Shown here piece after piece: positions 43,969 to 52,053 of a stretch of 64,000 nt of DNA. A program made the translations under genes and the position numbers. A model generated the notes under the pieces. That model worked only from the letters and a program-made list of their open reading frames with translations, was not told the DNA's origin and searched no databases. Each line of letters begins with the position of its first letter. Position 1 is the first letter of the stretch. Source of the stretch: G965218495 sp965262785 (GTDB lineage: Bacteria > Bacteroidota > Rhodothermia > Rhodothermales > Bin80); NCBI GenBank assembly GCA_965262785.1, contig OZ253559.1:1860001-1924000 (forward strand). Reading direction: 5' to 3'.

Positions 43969-45426
43969 GAGTATCTGGCCGAGCGCGTGCAAGGGGCCCG
44001 CCATGGCAGCCAGAGCGACCAGCCGCTTCCCATGCCCGATGCACGCAAGCTGGCGGAGACCAAACGTCTGACTATGGGCTTTCACGAGGTCTTCGGGGCA
44101 CTGTACGATCGGCTGGGCTTTCAGAAGGTCTTCGGGGCCCGCAAAAAGATGGCGGCGCGCCTGTTTCGTCAGGCCGTGCTGATGCGACTGGCCGCGCCGG
44201 GCTCCAGCAAGCGCGCGTGCTGCGACAAGCTTTCCAGGCACCATGGCGTGGAAGTGAACCCGGACAAGTTCTACCGCATGATGGACGCGGTCAATGATGA
44301 CCGGATTGCACGGCTGCAGTCGATCGTCTCGCACGAAGTGCGCGGACTCTTGCAAGAGCGGGTGGATGTACTCTTTTTCGACGTAACGACGCTTTTCTTC
44401 GCCAGCGACAAGGGCGATGATCTTCGCAAGAAGGGATTCAGCAAAGACGGTAAGCCGCAGAAGGTGCAGGTCGTTCTGGCCTTGTTCCAGAGCGTGGAGG
44501 GGCTGCCGATAGGATATGAGTTGTTTCCAGGTAGCACGACCGATGTGCGCACGCTCCAGCCGGCACTGAAGGCCCTGCGGGAGCGCTTTGAGATAGGCCG
44601 GGTGGTCTTGGTTGCGGACGCCGGGATGCTCAGCCAGGGCAACCTGGACCTGCTTGCCTCCCAGGGTTGGGACTGGGTGGTCGCGGCGCGCCTACGCAGC
44701 TTGCCACGCAGGATGGAGGCCGAGCTTTTTGAGTCCCATGACTGGGTCACGGTCAGCGAAGATATCAGCATAACAGAACTGCAACTAAAGGGCCAGCGTC
44801 TGGTGTTGCGCCACAGCAAGAAGCGGGCGGACAAGGATGCCCACGAGCGTGATAGAATCGTAGAGAAGCTCAAGCGTAGCCTGAGGCAAGGCATCAAGGG
44901 AAGCGGCAAACGCGGCCGCTTTCTCAAGGTGGACCGCGATGCCGTGGAGCTGGACCAGGATGCCATCGACCGAGACGCATGCTTTGATGGGCTCCACGGT
45001 GTGTGGACCAGCCTGGATCGCGAAAGCCATCCAGCACAACACATCTATGCGTACTACGGGGAGCTGTGGCGCATCGAAGAGGGCTTTCGCGTGCTCAAGC
45101 ACACCATGGCGACGCGGCCCATCTATCACTGGACTCCCAGCCGCGTCAAGGCCCACATCGCGATTTGCTTCGTCGCTTTTGCCTTGCTGCGCCTGCTGCG
45201 CTACCAGCACAACACCATGCATGCGGGCCAGGAGCCACTCAGCGAGGCTCGTATCCTGACAGAGCTGAGCGGCGCGCAAGTCTCCCTCATTACCGACACC
45301 AGTACGCTGAAGCAGTATCTGCTCGCCTCCCCCGCCACCGCAGCTCAGCGCACGCTCTACAGCGTAGCCGGACTAAAGTACCCCAGCAGGACCCGCGAGC
45401 TGGCCTCTCCCGACCCGCTCCCCTAA
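43969..45426 (+). pseudogene. IS1634-type transposase, main C-terminal part
   Basis: The 485 codons hold the DDE core of an IS1634/IS4-like transposase: VDVLFFDVTTLFFASDKGDD (first Asp), VVLVADAGMLSQGNLDLL (second Asp) and YYGELWRIEEGFRVLKHTMATRPIYHWTPSRVKAHIAICFVA (YREK-like region with Glu). It lacks its first 70 codons, which lie at 42,214-42,423 beyond the IS110 insertion. An open frame begins at 43915 inside the IS110 end, so a nearly full-length protein with a foreign 18-residue start could in principle still be made. Confidence 0.85.
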
Positions 45427-45550
45427 GAAGTCCGGCTACGATCGAGAGGAGCCTCAAGGATTCCCTCAAAATCGGCACGCGTAGTGTTCAGTATTGTATG
45501 TTGGTCAAGTATCACTCATACTATTTTACATCTAAACCGCGGAAGTCAGG

Positions 45551-45570
45551 AGTGCTGATCAGTCATGCAT
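45551..45570. repeat. right copy of 20-bp target-site duplication
   Basis: AGTGCTGATCAGTCATGCAT, identical to 41806-41825. It contains the stop codon and the last three codons of the small gene at 45,559-45,795, so the insertion duplicated the end of that gene and left it intact. Confidence 0.9.
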
Positions 45571-45795
45571 GCCGAGCAACTGCCATTCATTGCCGGCGCG
45601 ACAGAGGAGGTAGACCCCGCCTGCCGCCACGACCTCGTAGTAGATGTGGTGCGTCTCGTGTGCCCACCAGCCAGTTTGGACGATCCATACGCGCAGGAGG
45701 CGTTCGATGACACAGGCTTTACGCTTCGGCCGCCGAAACGCGAGCGGTCGGTTGCCGTCGCAGCGCACCTGTATGGTCTCTTTGCGGTGTTTCAT
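45559..45795 (-). CDS. DUF6504-type small protein of the imuB-dnaE2 cassette
   Basis: The 78-residue product resembles the short DUF6504 proteins found just downstream of dnaE2 in many genomes: a basic N-terminus (MKHRKETIQVRCDGNRPLAF), the core RLLRVWIVQTGWWAHETHHIYYEVVAAGGVYLLCR and a Trp near the end. Its start lies 77 bp inside the 3' end of dnaE2 in another frame, so it is probably translationally coupled. Its last codons are inside the IS1634 target duplication. The molecular role of the family is unknown; association with mutagenic repair follows from context only. Confidence 0.65.
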   Translation of the reverse strand: MKHRKETIQVRCDGNRPLAFRRPKRKACVIERLLRVWIVQTGWWAHETHHIYYEVVAAGGVYLLCRAGNEWQLLGMHD

Positions 45796-48700
45796 GGCTC
45801 ACAAATCGGTCACGTCCGCCGCCCATCTGCAGATGCCCGCTGTAGCCGCCGAGTACGTCTGGCAGGGGCCAGGCTTTGCTTACGATGAGGGCGCGCCACT
45901 GTCCTTGGGACTGCACCTGTCCTGCCAGGACTACTGCGGGCGCGCGCAGCGCATGCCGCATCTTCTCCGCCCGCTTGGGGTAAACGATAGCCTGCACGAT
46001 GCCAGTCTCATCTTCCAGTGTGATGAAGACGACACCCTTGGCTGTGGGCGGGCGCTGGCGCATGGTCACGCGGCCCGCTACGCGCGCCAAGCCCCGCTTT
46101 TGCTTCTGCAGCGCGGCAACAGTCTTGACGCGAAGGGCGTTGAGTTCCGTACGCGCAGACGCTACGGGATGCACGTTACTGGTGCTCGTTGTCTGCAGGT
46201 TCCACGAAAGCCGCTCCGCGGCAGTGAGTGGCGGCAATAGCGGCACATCGTCTTCGCTAAAAGAATGTGTCCCCAACAGGTTCGCAGGGGCCTTCTGCCC
46301 TGGCGTGCCATGGCGATGCGACAGCACACCGACCTCCCAGAGCGCCCTTCGCCGGTCACCCGCCACCTCGTCCAGGGCGCCACTGGCAGCCAGTGCACGG
46401 AACTGGTCATTGTCCAGCGCGACGCGGCTGTAGAGACCTTCCACGGACTGAAAGGGGCCGTCCGTCAGGCGAGCCCACACGATTTCTGCGCCGTCATCCG
46501 GCGCGATGCCGGTCACCACCCGGAGTGGGCGACGAATGCACAGCTTGCCACGCTCGTCACGCTCCAATGTATAGCGTGCCACGCTGCGCTGGATGCAAGC
46601 CCGCAGCATGCGTACTCCCAGGCGGCGTGCCTCCTGCTCCAGTGTAAGCACATCAAACATGCCCGGATGGTGCTCAAGCAGCCCCGCGAAGTAAGCCGCC
46701 GCATGATGCGTCTTGAGGTAGGCGGATTGGTATACCGTGCGCGCAAAGGCGGCTGCATGGCTGCGGCAAAAGCCGTATCCGACATATCCGGACACCATAC
46801 CAAAGACCTTCTCGGCTACCATTGGGGACACCCCGTTTCGTAAGGCACCGTTGATGAAGCGTCCCTTCATGGCGGTCAGCTCCCCTGGGTCGCGAAACTT
46901 CGACATGAGCCGACGAAAGCCGTCGGATTCCTCCAGCGTCATGCCCGCGAACTGGTGTGCGATCTCCAGGATCTGCTCCTGAAACAGGACGACCCCGCAC
47001 GTATCCTTGAGGATGGGCTCAAGCAGCACATGGTCATAGGTGACAGGCTCCTGCCCCAGGCGCCGCCGGATGAAGGGATGCACCATGCCTGCCTGCAGCG
47101 GGCCCGGGCGGAAGATGGCGACCTGCGTAACCAGGTCCTGGAAGCACGTCGGCTGGTGGCTGGCCACCAGGTGCATCTGCCCCATAGACTCAATCTGAAA
47201 CACACCCAGGTTGTCGCCCCGGCGAATGGAAGCAAACGTGGCTTCGTCGTCCAGCGGCAACTCGTCTATCCAGGTGCTCTCCGGGAGTGCTTCGCCTCGC
47301 TCGTGCGTAGCTACCAGGCGACTGGCCATATCAATCGCAGCCAGCATCCTCAGCCCCAGCATGTCAAACTTTACCAGCCCCAGTGCCTCCACATCGTCCT
47401 TATCAAACTGCACCATGCGCACGCCATTGGCAGAATGCTGCGTCGGCGTAAATGCCCACAGTGGCGTGCGCGAAAGGATCATGCCCCCGTTATGCAGCCC
47501 CAGGTGACGTGGCACACCATCAAGCGAAACCACCGCCTTCAGCAGTGCATCCAGCATGGGCGAGTTCCCTATGGACGCCACCAGGTCCGCTTTGAACTCC
47601 TGGATATGCTTCGTGCTGCGGCGCCGTGGCACTGCCTTGGAGAGCTGGCTGAGGGAGGAGGATGGCCACCCGAGCGCCTTGGCTACGTCCCGGATGGCCA
47701 GACGCAGTCCGTACTGGACGACGGTCGCCGTCATGGCCGTGTGCTCGGACCCGAAGCGTGACTCGACCCATGCGATGACCTCTTCGCGGCGATCCGAATC
47801 GAAGTCTACATCAATGTCGGGCGTGCCTTGGCGGCCCCGGTGCAGAAATCGCTCAAAGAGCAGGTTCTGTGCTATAGGGCAGACGGTGGTGATACCCAGG
47901 AGGTAGGCTACGATAGAGTTCGCAGCAGAGCCGCGTCCCGCATAGCGAATGCCGAGGCGCCGGGCTTCCGCGATGATTTCATGAACGACCAGGAAGAAGT
48001 CGTCCAACTCCAGTGCGGTGATGGTATCCAGTTCATGGGCCATCTGCTTTCGGGCTGCCGCCCTGCGCGGGGAGTCGCGGTAGCGATGTGCCAGGCCCAC
48101 TTCGCACAAATGCCTGAGGAGCGGGGGCGCAGCCTTGGCGTCCTCCAGCATCGGAGCGGGCGGGATGAGGTGGCCTGGCAAGAGATCCATGTGGCAGGCG
48201 GCGGCGATCTCCGCGGCGCGGTCGAAGGCGCGCGGGTAGGGGAGCAGTCGCCTGAGCGCAGCGGGAGCGCGCAGGAACGCCTCCGCGTTGGCCGGACGCG
48301 CTGGATCGTGTTCAAAGACAGTGCGTCCCAGCCGAATGCAGGTAAGCAGGTCGTAGCGCGCATAGTCTTCAGGTCGGGCAAAGCGAACGTCACCACCGAT
48401 GGCGCATGCGACGCGGCAAGAGGCCGCTACCTGGCGCAGCGCGCGCAGGCATGCGGCATCATCTTCGTGCAGGTGGTGCCAGAGTTCTACCGAAAGGCGA
48501 TCCTGAAAGATGGCCTTGAGGCGATTCAGGATGCTGCGTGCGGTGGTGGTGCCGCACAACGCCTGCGCCAGCAGTCCTTCCCGTCCTCCGGTGAGGCAAA
48601 AGAGGTTTTGTGTGTCGTGCAGGTCTTCAAGCGTGAGCGTATGCGCATAGCTTGCAGTCAGCAGGCGGCACAGCTCACCATAGCCGTCCTTGTTGGCACA

Positions 48701-48931
48701 GAGGAGCACCAGGTAGCTGCCGGCAACGGGCAGCTCTGCACCGTAGATCGGCTTAAGGCCCGCAGCTTGGCACGCGGTGGCGAAGCGTACCGCGCCCTGT
48801 ACCCCCTGGACATCCGTGAGCGCCAGGGCATCCATGCCCAGGTGTACAGCCTGGGCGGCAAGCGCGGCAGGCGAGGAGCCCCCGGCCAAAAGCGAGTGGT
48901 ACGAGCGCGTATGCAAATAGGCAAAAGACAT
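45719..48931 (-). CDS. dnaE2: error-prone DNA polymerase III alpha subunit
   Basis: DnaE2/ImuC polymerase of 1,070 residues for SOS mutagenesis and damage bypass. The PHP domain begins at FAYLHTRSYHSLLAGGSSP. The C-family palm holds GIRYAGRGSAANSIVAYLLGIT and the catalytic acidic pair in GTPDIDVDFDSDRREEVIAW; then HNGGMILSR, FDMLGLRMLAAID, GVVLFQEQILEIA and GYGFCRSHAAAFA. A helix-hairpin-helix region and an OB fold (RVAGRVTMRQRPPTAKGVVFITLEDETGIVQAIVYP) close the protein. The PHP domain lacks the His pattern of proofreading members. Start overlaps the imuB stop by one base; DUF6504-type gene overlaps its end. Confidence 0.95.
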   Translation of the reverse strand: MSFAYLHTRSYHSLLAGGSSPAALAAQAVHLGMDALALTDVQGVQGAVRFATACQAAGLKPIYGAELPVAGSYLVLLCANKDGYGELCRLLTASYAHTLTLEDLHDTQNLFCLTGGREGLLAQALCGTTTARSILNRLKAIFQDRLSVELWHHLHEDDAACLRALRQVAASCRVACAIGGDVRFARPEDYARYDLLTCIRLGRTVFEHDPARPANAEAFLRAPAALRRLLPYPRAFDRAAEIAAACHMDLLPGHLIPPAPMLEDAKAAPPLLRHLCEVGLAHRYRDSPRRAAARKQMAHELDTITALELDDFFLVVHEIIAEARRLGIRYAGRGSAANSIVAYLLGITTVCPIAQNLLFERFLHRGRQGTPDIDVDFDSDRREEVIAWVESRFGSEHTAMTATVVQYGLRLAIRDVAKALGWPSSSLSQLSKAVPRRRSTKHIQEFKADLVASIGNSPMLDALLKAVVSLDGVPRHLGLHNGGMILSRTPLWAFTPTQHSANGVRMVQFDKDDVEALGLVKFDMLGLRMLAAIDMASRLVATHERGEALPESTWIDELPLDDEATFASIRRGDNLGVFQIESMGQMHLVASHQPTCFQDLVTQVAIFRPGPLQAGMVHPFIRRRLGQEPVTYDHVLLEPILKDTCGVVLFQEQILEIAHQFAGMTLEESDGFRRLMSKFRDPGELTAMKGRFINGALRNGVSPMVAEKVFGMVSGYVGYGFCRSHAAAFARTVYQSAYLKTHHAAAYFAGLLEHHPGMFDVLTLEQEARRLGVRMLRACIQRSVARYTLERDERGKLCIRRPLRVVTGIAPDDGAEIVWARLTDGPFQSVEGLYSRVALDNDQFRALAASGALDEVAGDRRRALWEVGVLSHRHGTPGQKAPANLLGTHSFSEDDVPLLPPLTAAERLSWNLQTTSTSNVHPVASARTELNALRVKTVAALQKQKRGLARVAGRVTMRQRPPTAKGVVFITLEDETGIVQAIVYPKRAEKMRHALRAPAVVLAGQVQSQGQWRALIVSKAWPLPDVLGGYSGHLQMGGGRDRFVSHETPQRDHTGALRRQPTARVSAAEA

Positions 48932-50082
48932 CAGTTCCCTTGAACGGGTGCTAGGGTCAGGCGCTGCTCTGCAAAGAGGGAGTCTTTGCGCTGCGCCCGC
49001 AGCACAGCCCGCGGGCCGTAGCGCTGCTGGATCAGGAAGACGGCCCGCCGGAGCTCGGGCGCCTCTGTGCGCGGCGTATACAACTGTCCTTGGGTATAGG
49101 CCACATTGATCAGGTTGCCGGCGATGAGGTGCATAGAGATCACCTCTGCGGTGGGGAGACCGGCGCGCAGCTTTTCATGGAGCTGCGTTGCCAGGCGGCG
49201 CAGGTCGGAGCGCGACGACAGGCCGCGTTGGCTCACATAGCGGTGGCTGACGGTGCCGTGTCCCGGCATAAAGGCCTGCAGTGCCAGCGTGAGCGCGGCC
49301 ATGCCAGTGAGGCCCGCGGCCAGGCGGTGGGCCAGGTGCATGAGGACAGGACGAATCCAGGGCGCCGCCATGCAGGTCGGTACCTCAAGCTCATGTGTTA
49401 CGCCCACCTCTCTCGAAAGCGTATAGACTGGCACGGCAGGTTGTCGGCCAGGGCGCAGAAAGCGATCTAGCTGCATGCTAAGGTCATGACCAAACTGGGC
49501 CCGGAGGTGGCGCTTGGTAAGCCGGCGATTCACCATGGCCAAGGTGCACAGCCCAAAGAGCTGCAGGCGCTCGGTGACCTCTGGTCCCTCGTCTCCCAAA
49601 AGGTCGGAGAGCGCGGACACCGGCGTAGCCTCCAGGAATGCTGCGTTGTCTCCTACGCGGCGCAGCGTGCCCGGCGCGGCCTGCTGTGCCGCCAGTTGTG
49701 CCCATTCGTTACAGGACGCGGCGCCACCGCGGAGCCGGCCATGCTGCCGAACAAAGCGTGCGAGGCCTTGGAGGTCCGGGTCCTGGAGCAGAAAACACCC
49801 CGGGCGCAGAGCCATCACGCGCGGTGTAAATGCGCTAAGGCGCTGAGTCAGTGCGGTCGCGGCGGCACTTTCGCGGGCGTGATTGCGTTCCATAAAGGTG
49901 GCGTTGCCATACAGGCGCTTGGCACGCGCCAGCGGCATGCCGGCCTGCCAGCCGGCCAGGGCTGCGGATGCCATGAGGACACGCCCACCCTCGTGGAGAA
50001 TCACCAGGCGACTCGGCGGCTGGTTAACCTGTGCCGCCATTCGGGGCCACCAGACGACGGCATAGCGGAAGATTCGGGACAT
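48931..50082 (-). CDS. imuB: Y-family polymerase-like protein ImuB
   Basis: Adapter of the ImuB-DnaE2 mutasome, 383 residues. The ATG at 50082 is preferred because it starts the fold (MSRIFRYAVVWWPRMAAQ); the longer frame adds 22 codons without similarity. The sequence follows the Y-family plan (LMASAALAGWQAGMPLARAKRLYG; palm; little finger) but has VVWWPRM where active polymerases have the metal-binding DMDAFF, as expected of the non-catalytic ImuB group. ImuB binds the beta clamp and DnaE2. The gene reads straight into dnaE2 (one-base overlap). No imuA/sulA-like gene is upstream; the divergent asparaginase-like gene follows after 140 bp. Confidence 0.88.
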   Translation of the reverse strand: MSRIFRYAVVWWPRMAAQVNQPPSRLVILHEGGRVLMASAALAGWQAGMPLARAKRLYGNATFMERNHARESAAATALTQRLSAFTPRVMALRPGCFLLQDPDLQGLARFVRQHGRLRGGAASCNEWAQLAAQQAAPGTLRRVGDNAAFLEATPVSALSDLLGDEGPEVTERLQLFGLCTLAMVNRRLTKRHLRAQFGHDLSMQLDRFLRPGRQPAVPVYTLSREVGVTHELEVPTCMAAPWIRPVLMHLAHRLAAGLTGMAALTLALQAFMPGHGTVSHRYVSQRGLSSRSDLRRLATQLHEKLRAGLPTAEVISMHLIAGNLINVAYTQGQLYTPRTEAPELRRAVFLIQQRYGPRAVLRAQRKDSLFAEQRLTLAPVQGN

Positions 50083-50167
50083 GGCGTAGGCATTCAGGTG
50101 TGAGGCCGTACAGTATATCTCCAGTGCTCTCCCTATGCAATATGTCACATATATTACACTTCATCTT

Positions 50168-50198
50168 TTGACAAAAATAGGCTTTTCACCCGCATATC
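50168..50198 (+). promoter_or_regulatory. possible sigma70-like promoter of the asparaginase-like gene
   Basis: TTGACA at 50168-50173 and GCATAT about 18-19 bp later, 25 bp before the ATG at 50223. The region between this gene and imuB (50,083-50,222) is AT-rich. I found no convincing LexA-type palindrome for imuB. Confidence 0.3.
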
Positions 50199-50222
50199 GG
50201 GGAGTCGCCGTACGCAGTTGCC

Positions 50223-50720
50223 ATGAATAGCCAGGAGCCCATTCTTATCCTCACGACCGGTGGTACCATCGACAAGGTCTACTTTGATGCCCGGGGCACG
50301 TACGGCGTGGGGGACCCGCAGATCACAGAAATCCTGCGGGTGGTCGGTGTCACCTGCCCGCACAATACCGAAACGCTGATGGCGGAGGACAGCATGGATC
50401 TGACGCCGGAGGACAGAGACACTATCAAGCGTCGTATCCAGCAGGCATTCGAGCATCGCATCCTTATAACTCACGGTACGGACACCATGGTCGAAACCGC
50501 CCGGCACTTAAGCGACGTTCCTGACAAGACTATTGTGCTGGTGGGCGCGCTCAAGCCGGCGCGTTTCAAGTATACCGATGCCGAGTTTAACATCGGCTTC
50601 GCGCTGGCAGCTGTGCAGGCGTTACCTTACGGGACCTATCTTGCCATGAACGGGCAGATTTTCCACCCGGCGAAGACGCGCAAGAACGTCGACAAGAACC
50701 GGTTTGAAAGGCTTGAATAG
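50223..50720 (+). CDS. single-domain asparaginase-like protein
   Basis: The 165-residue product corresponds to the N-terminal domain of type I/II L-asparaginases. The two catalytic Thr motifs are present: ILTTGGTIDKVYF and ILITHGTDTMVETARHL; KTIVLVGALKPARFKYTDAEFNIGFALAAVQ is the following helix-strand unit. The C-terminal domain, which in full-length enzymes supplies the rest of the fold and half of the neighbouring active site, is absent. Small asparaginase-domain proteins of this kind are annotated in many genomes, but their activity is uncharacterised. The stop at 50720 is followed by an ECF sigma gene 113 bp downstream. Confidence 0.8.
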   Translation: MNSQEPILILTTGGTIDKVYFDARGTYGVGDPQITEILRVVGVTCPHNTETLMAEDSMDLTPEDRDTIKRRIQQAFEHRILITHGTDTMVETARHLSDVPDKTIVLVGALKPARFKYTDAEFNIGFALAAVQALPYGTYLAMNGQIFHPAKTRKNVDKNRFERLE

Positions 50721-50833
50721 TAGGCGCTCGGAGGTTGGACGGGAAAAGCGCCGCAGATGCGGCAGCGCCCGAATTGCTGGCTTGGACCGATTCTTGCGCC
50801 GGGCCTTTTCGAAACCATCACTCTTCTTCGGGC

Positions 50834-51361
50834 ATGGCCCAGAACCGCTTTGATGCACGCCTGGTGCGAAAGGCACAGGGGGGAGACAAGCAGGCGCGCG
50901 AGCTGCTGCTGCGGCGCCTGGATGGCGTGCTGCGCGCCTTCTTCATCAAGCGTACAAGCCGCACGGCGACCATTGATGACCTGGTTCAGAACACGTTGTT
51001 GCGCGTTCATGGCGGGCTGGAAGCACTTAAGAATCCAGAAAGTCTAAAGGCTTTTGCAATGAAGGCCGCGCTCTTTGAGCTACAAGACCTTTATCGTGGT
51101 CGCTATAGCGCCAAAGAGGCCTTGTACGATCCGGCAATCATGCCGGGGGCGCCGTCGTCCCAGGAGGGATGGGCGGGCAGCAGTGTGGATCTGGAACGGG
51201 CACTGTCGATCCTGACGCCGCATGCGCGGCGAATCCTGGAGTTGCGCGAATACGGCTATCGGTACAAAGAGATCGCCCAGATTGTCGATACCACGGAGAT
51301 GGCTGTGAAGATGCAGGTCAAGCGGGCCTTCGAAAAGATGCGGCGCGCCTTTGCTGCATAG
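50834..51361 (+). CDS. ECF-type sigma factor
   Basis: RNA polymerase sigma-70 family protein of 175 residues. The ATG at 50834 (MAQNRFDARLVRKAQGGDKQA) starts region 2 directly; the longer frame from 50735 adds a tail without similarity. Region 2 includes TATIDDLVQNTLLRVHGGLEAL; region 4 is the helix-turn-helix LSILTPHARRILELREYGYRYKEIAQIVDTTEMAVKMQVKRAFEKMRRAF. It would direct transcription of envelope genes. A FecR-type regulator is encoded on the same strand 692 bp later, so the two probably form a signalling pair, although no TonB-dependent receptor follows. Confidence 0.88.
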   Translation: MAQNRFDARLVRKAQGGDKQARELLLRRLDGVLRAFFIKRTSRTATIDDLVQNTLLRVHGGLEALKNPESLKAFAMKAALFELQDLYRGRYSAKEALYDPAIMPGAPSSQEGWAGSSVDLERALSILTPHARRILELREYGYRYKEIAQIVDTTEMAVKMQVKRAFEKMRRAFAA

Positions 51362-52053
51362 CAGTTGGTAAAATCTAGCCAGTGAGGAAACAGCTGGAGT
51401 CCGAGTGCCACACTTGACATTGCGGAACCATGGCGCAAAAGTAGCTGAGGCTTCAGCAGCGTGAGCTCAGCACCGTTCGGCGGAGGGATGGCCGCGCTTT
51501 GAGCAGAAGCGCGGCGCGCTGAGGTGTGGCTCCAAGAACCAAGGTGTGGCGGGGCTGACATGCCGCCCAACCGTGTCCCACGATCGGCATTGACGTGGGC
51601 GCGCATCAATGGGCTGCGCTTACTGGCGGCATGCGAGGCGATGCGCGCCAGAAACACGTGATGACGGACATAGTCAAAACAAATTGGCAGATGCCTCCCC
51701 TTGAGTGGCCCTTGGCGGCTGCCAGAGCTGGATCGAATTCGCCTTGCGCTCTCCCGGCTCCGCGCCACCTGAAACATCAGTTGCATCCAATGCGCCGTCC
51801 CTGGGACATGCGGAGGACATTGACAATCCTTTATGGAAAGGACAGCACCGCCAATGCTTTTGCGCCAAGCTTTGGGCCCACCCAAGGCTGCTGCCGCTTT
51901 GTTCATTCTGGACATTGTGGTCTGCGCCAGCGGTTTGGCTGGCGCTTCAGCCCCAGAGGATGTTGAAGCGTAAATTTTTTCCCCCTCGGCTTGCGTTACT
52001 TGTTTGCTACTTACAACGGCTAAGGGCTATACGACCCGAAAATCTTTGTTTTC
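51362..52053. other. 692-bp gap between sigma factor and FecR genes
   Basis: Unusually long for a sigma/anti-sigma pair. Short frames overlap on both strands and none has family motifs; a plus-strand stretch near 51,580 reads IGIDVGAHQWAALTGG but is not continued. It may be decayed sequence inserted between two once-adjacent genes. The last 60 bp are AT-rich and may hold the fecR promoter. Confidence 0.35.

Larger units (their letters stand above)
41826..45550 (+). mobile_element. IS1634-type element interrupted by an IS110-type element
   Basis: Limits are set by inverted repeats and a duplication. Left end CCCGACTTCCGCGGTTT (41826-41842) matches the reverse complement of the right end, CCTGACTTCCGCGGTTT (45534-45550), at 16 of 17 positions, and a perfect 20-bp direct repeat flanks both. 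Without the 1,545-bp IS110 insertion the element would be about 2.18 kb with one transposase gene of about 555 codons. Long and variable target duplications are known for IS1634 of Mycoplasma; 20 bp would fit that behaviour. The transposase is split, so the element is now immobile by itself. Confidence 0.88.

Noticed and set aside
42123..45493. 13-bp direct repeat GTAGTGTTCAGTA at 42123-42135 and 45481-45493 as the target duplication of the IS1634-type element.
   Set aside because: The 20-bp duplication at 41806 and 45551 abuts matching inverted repeats and is clearly the true one; the 13-bp words lie inside the element and may be internal binding sites.
50083..50222. A LexA/SOS box upstream of imuB.
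   Set aside because: Only loose AT-rich palindromes were seen (around 50,140-50,160); none fits a known LexA consensus.
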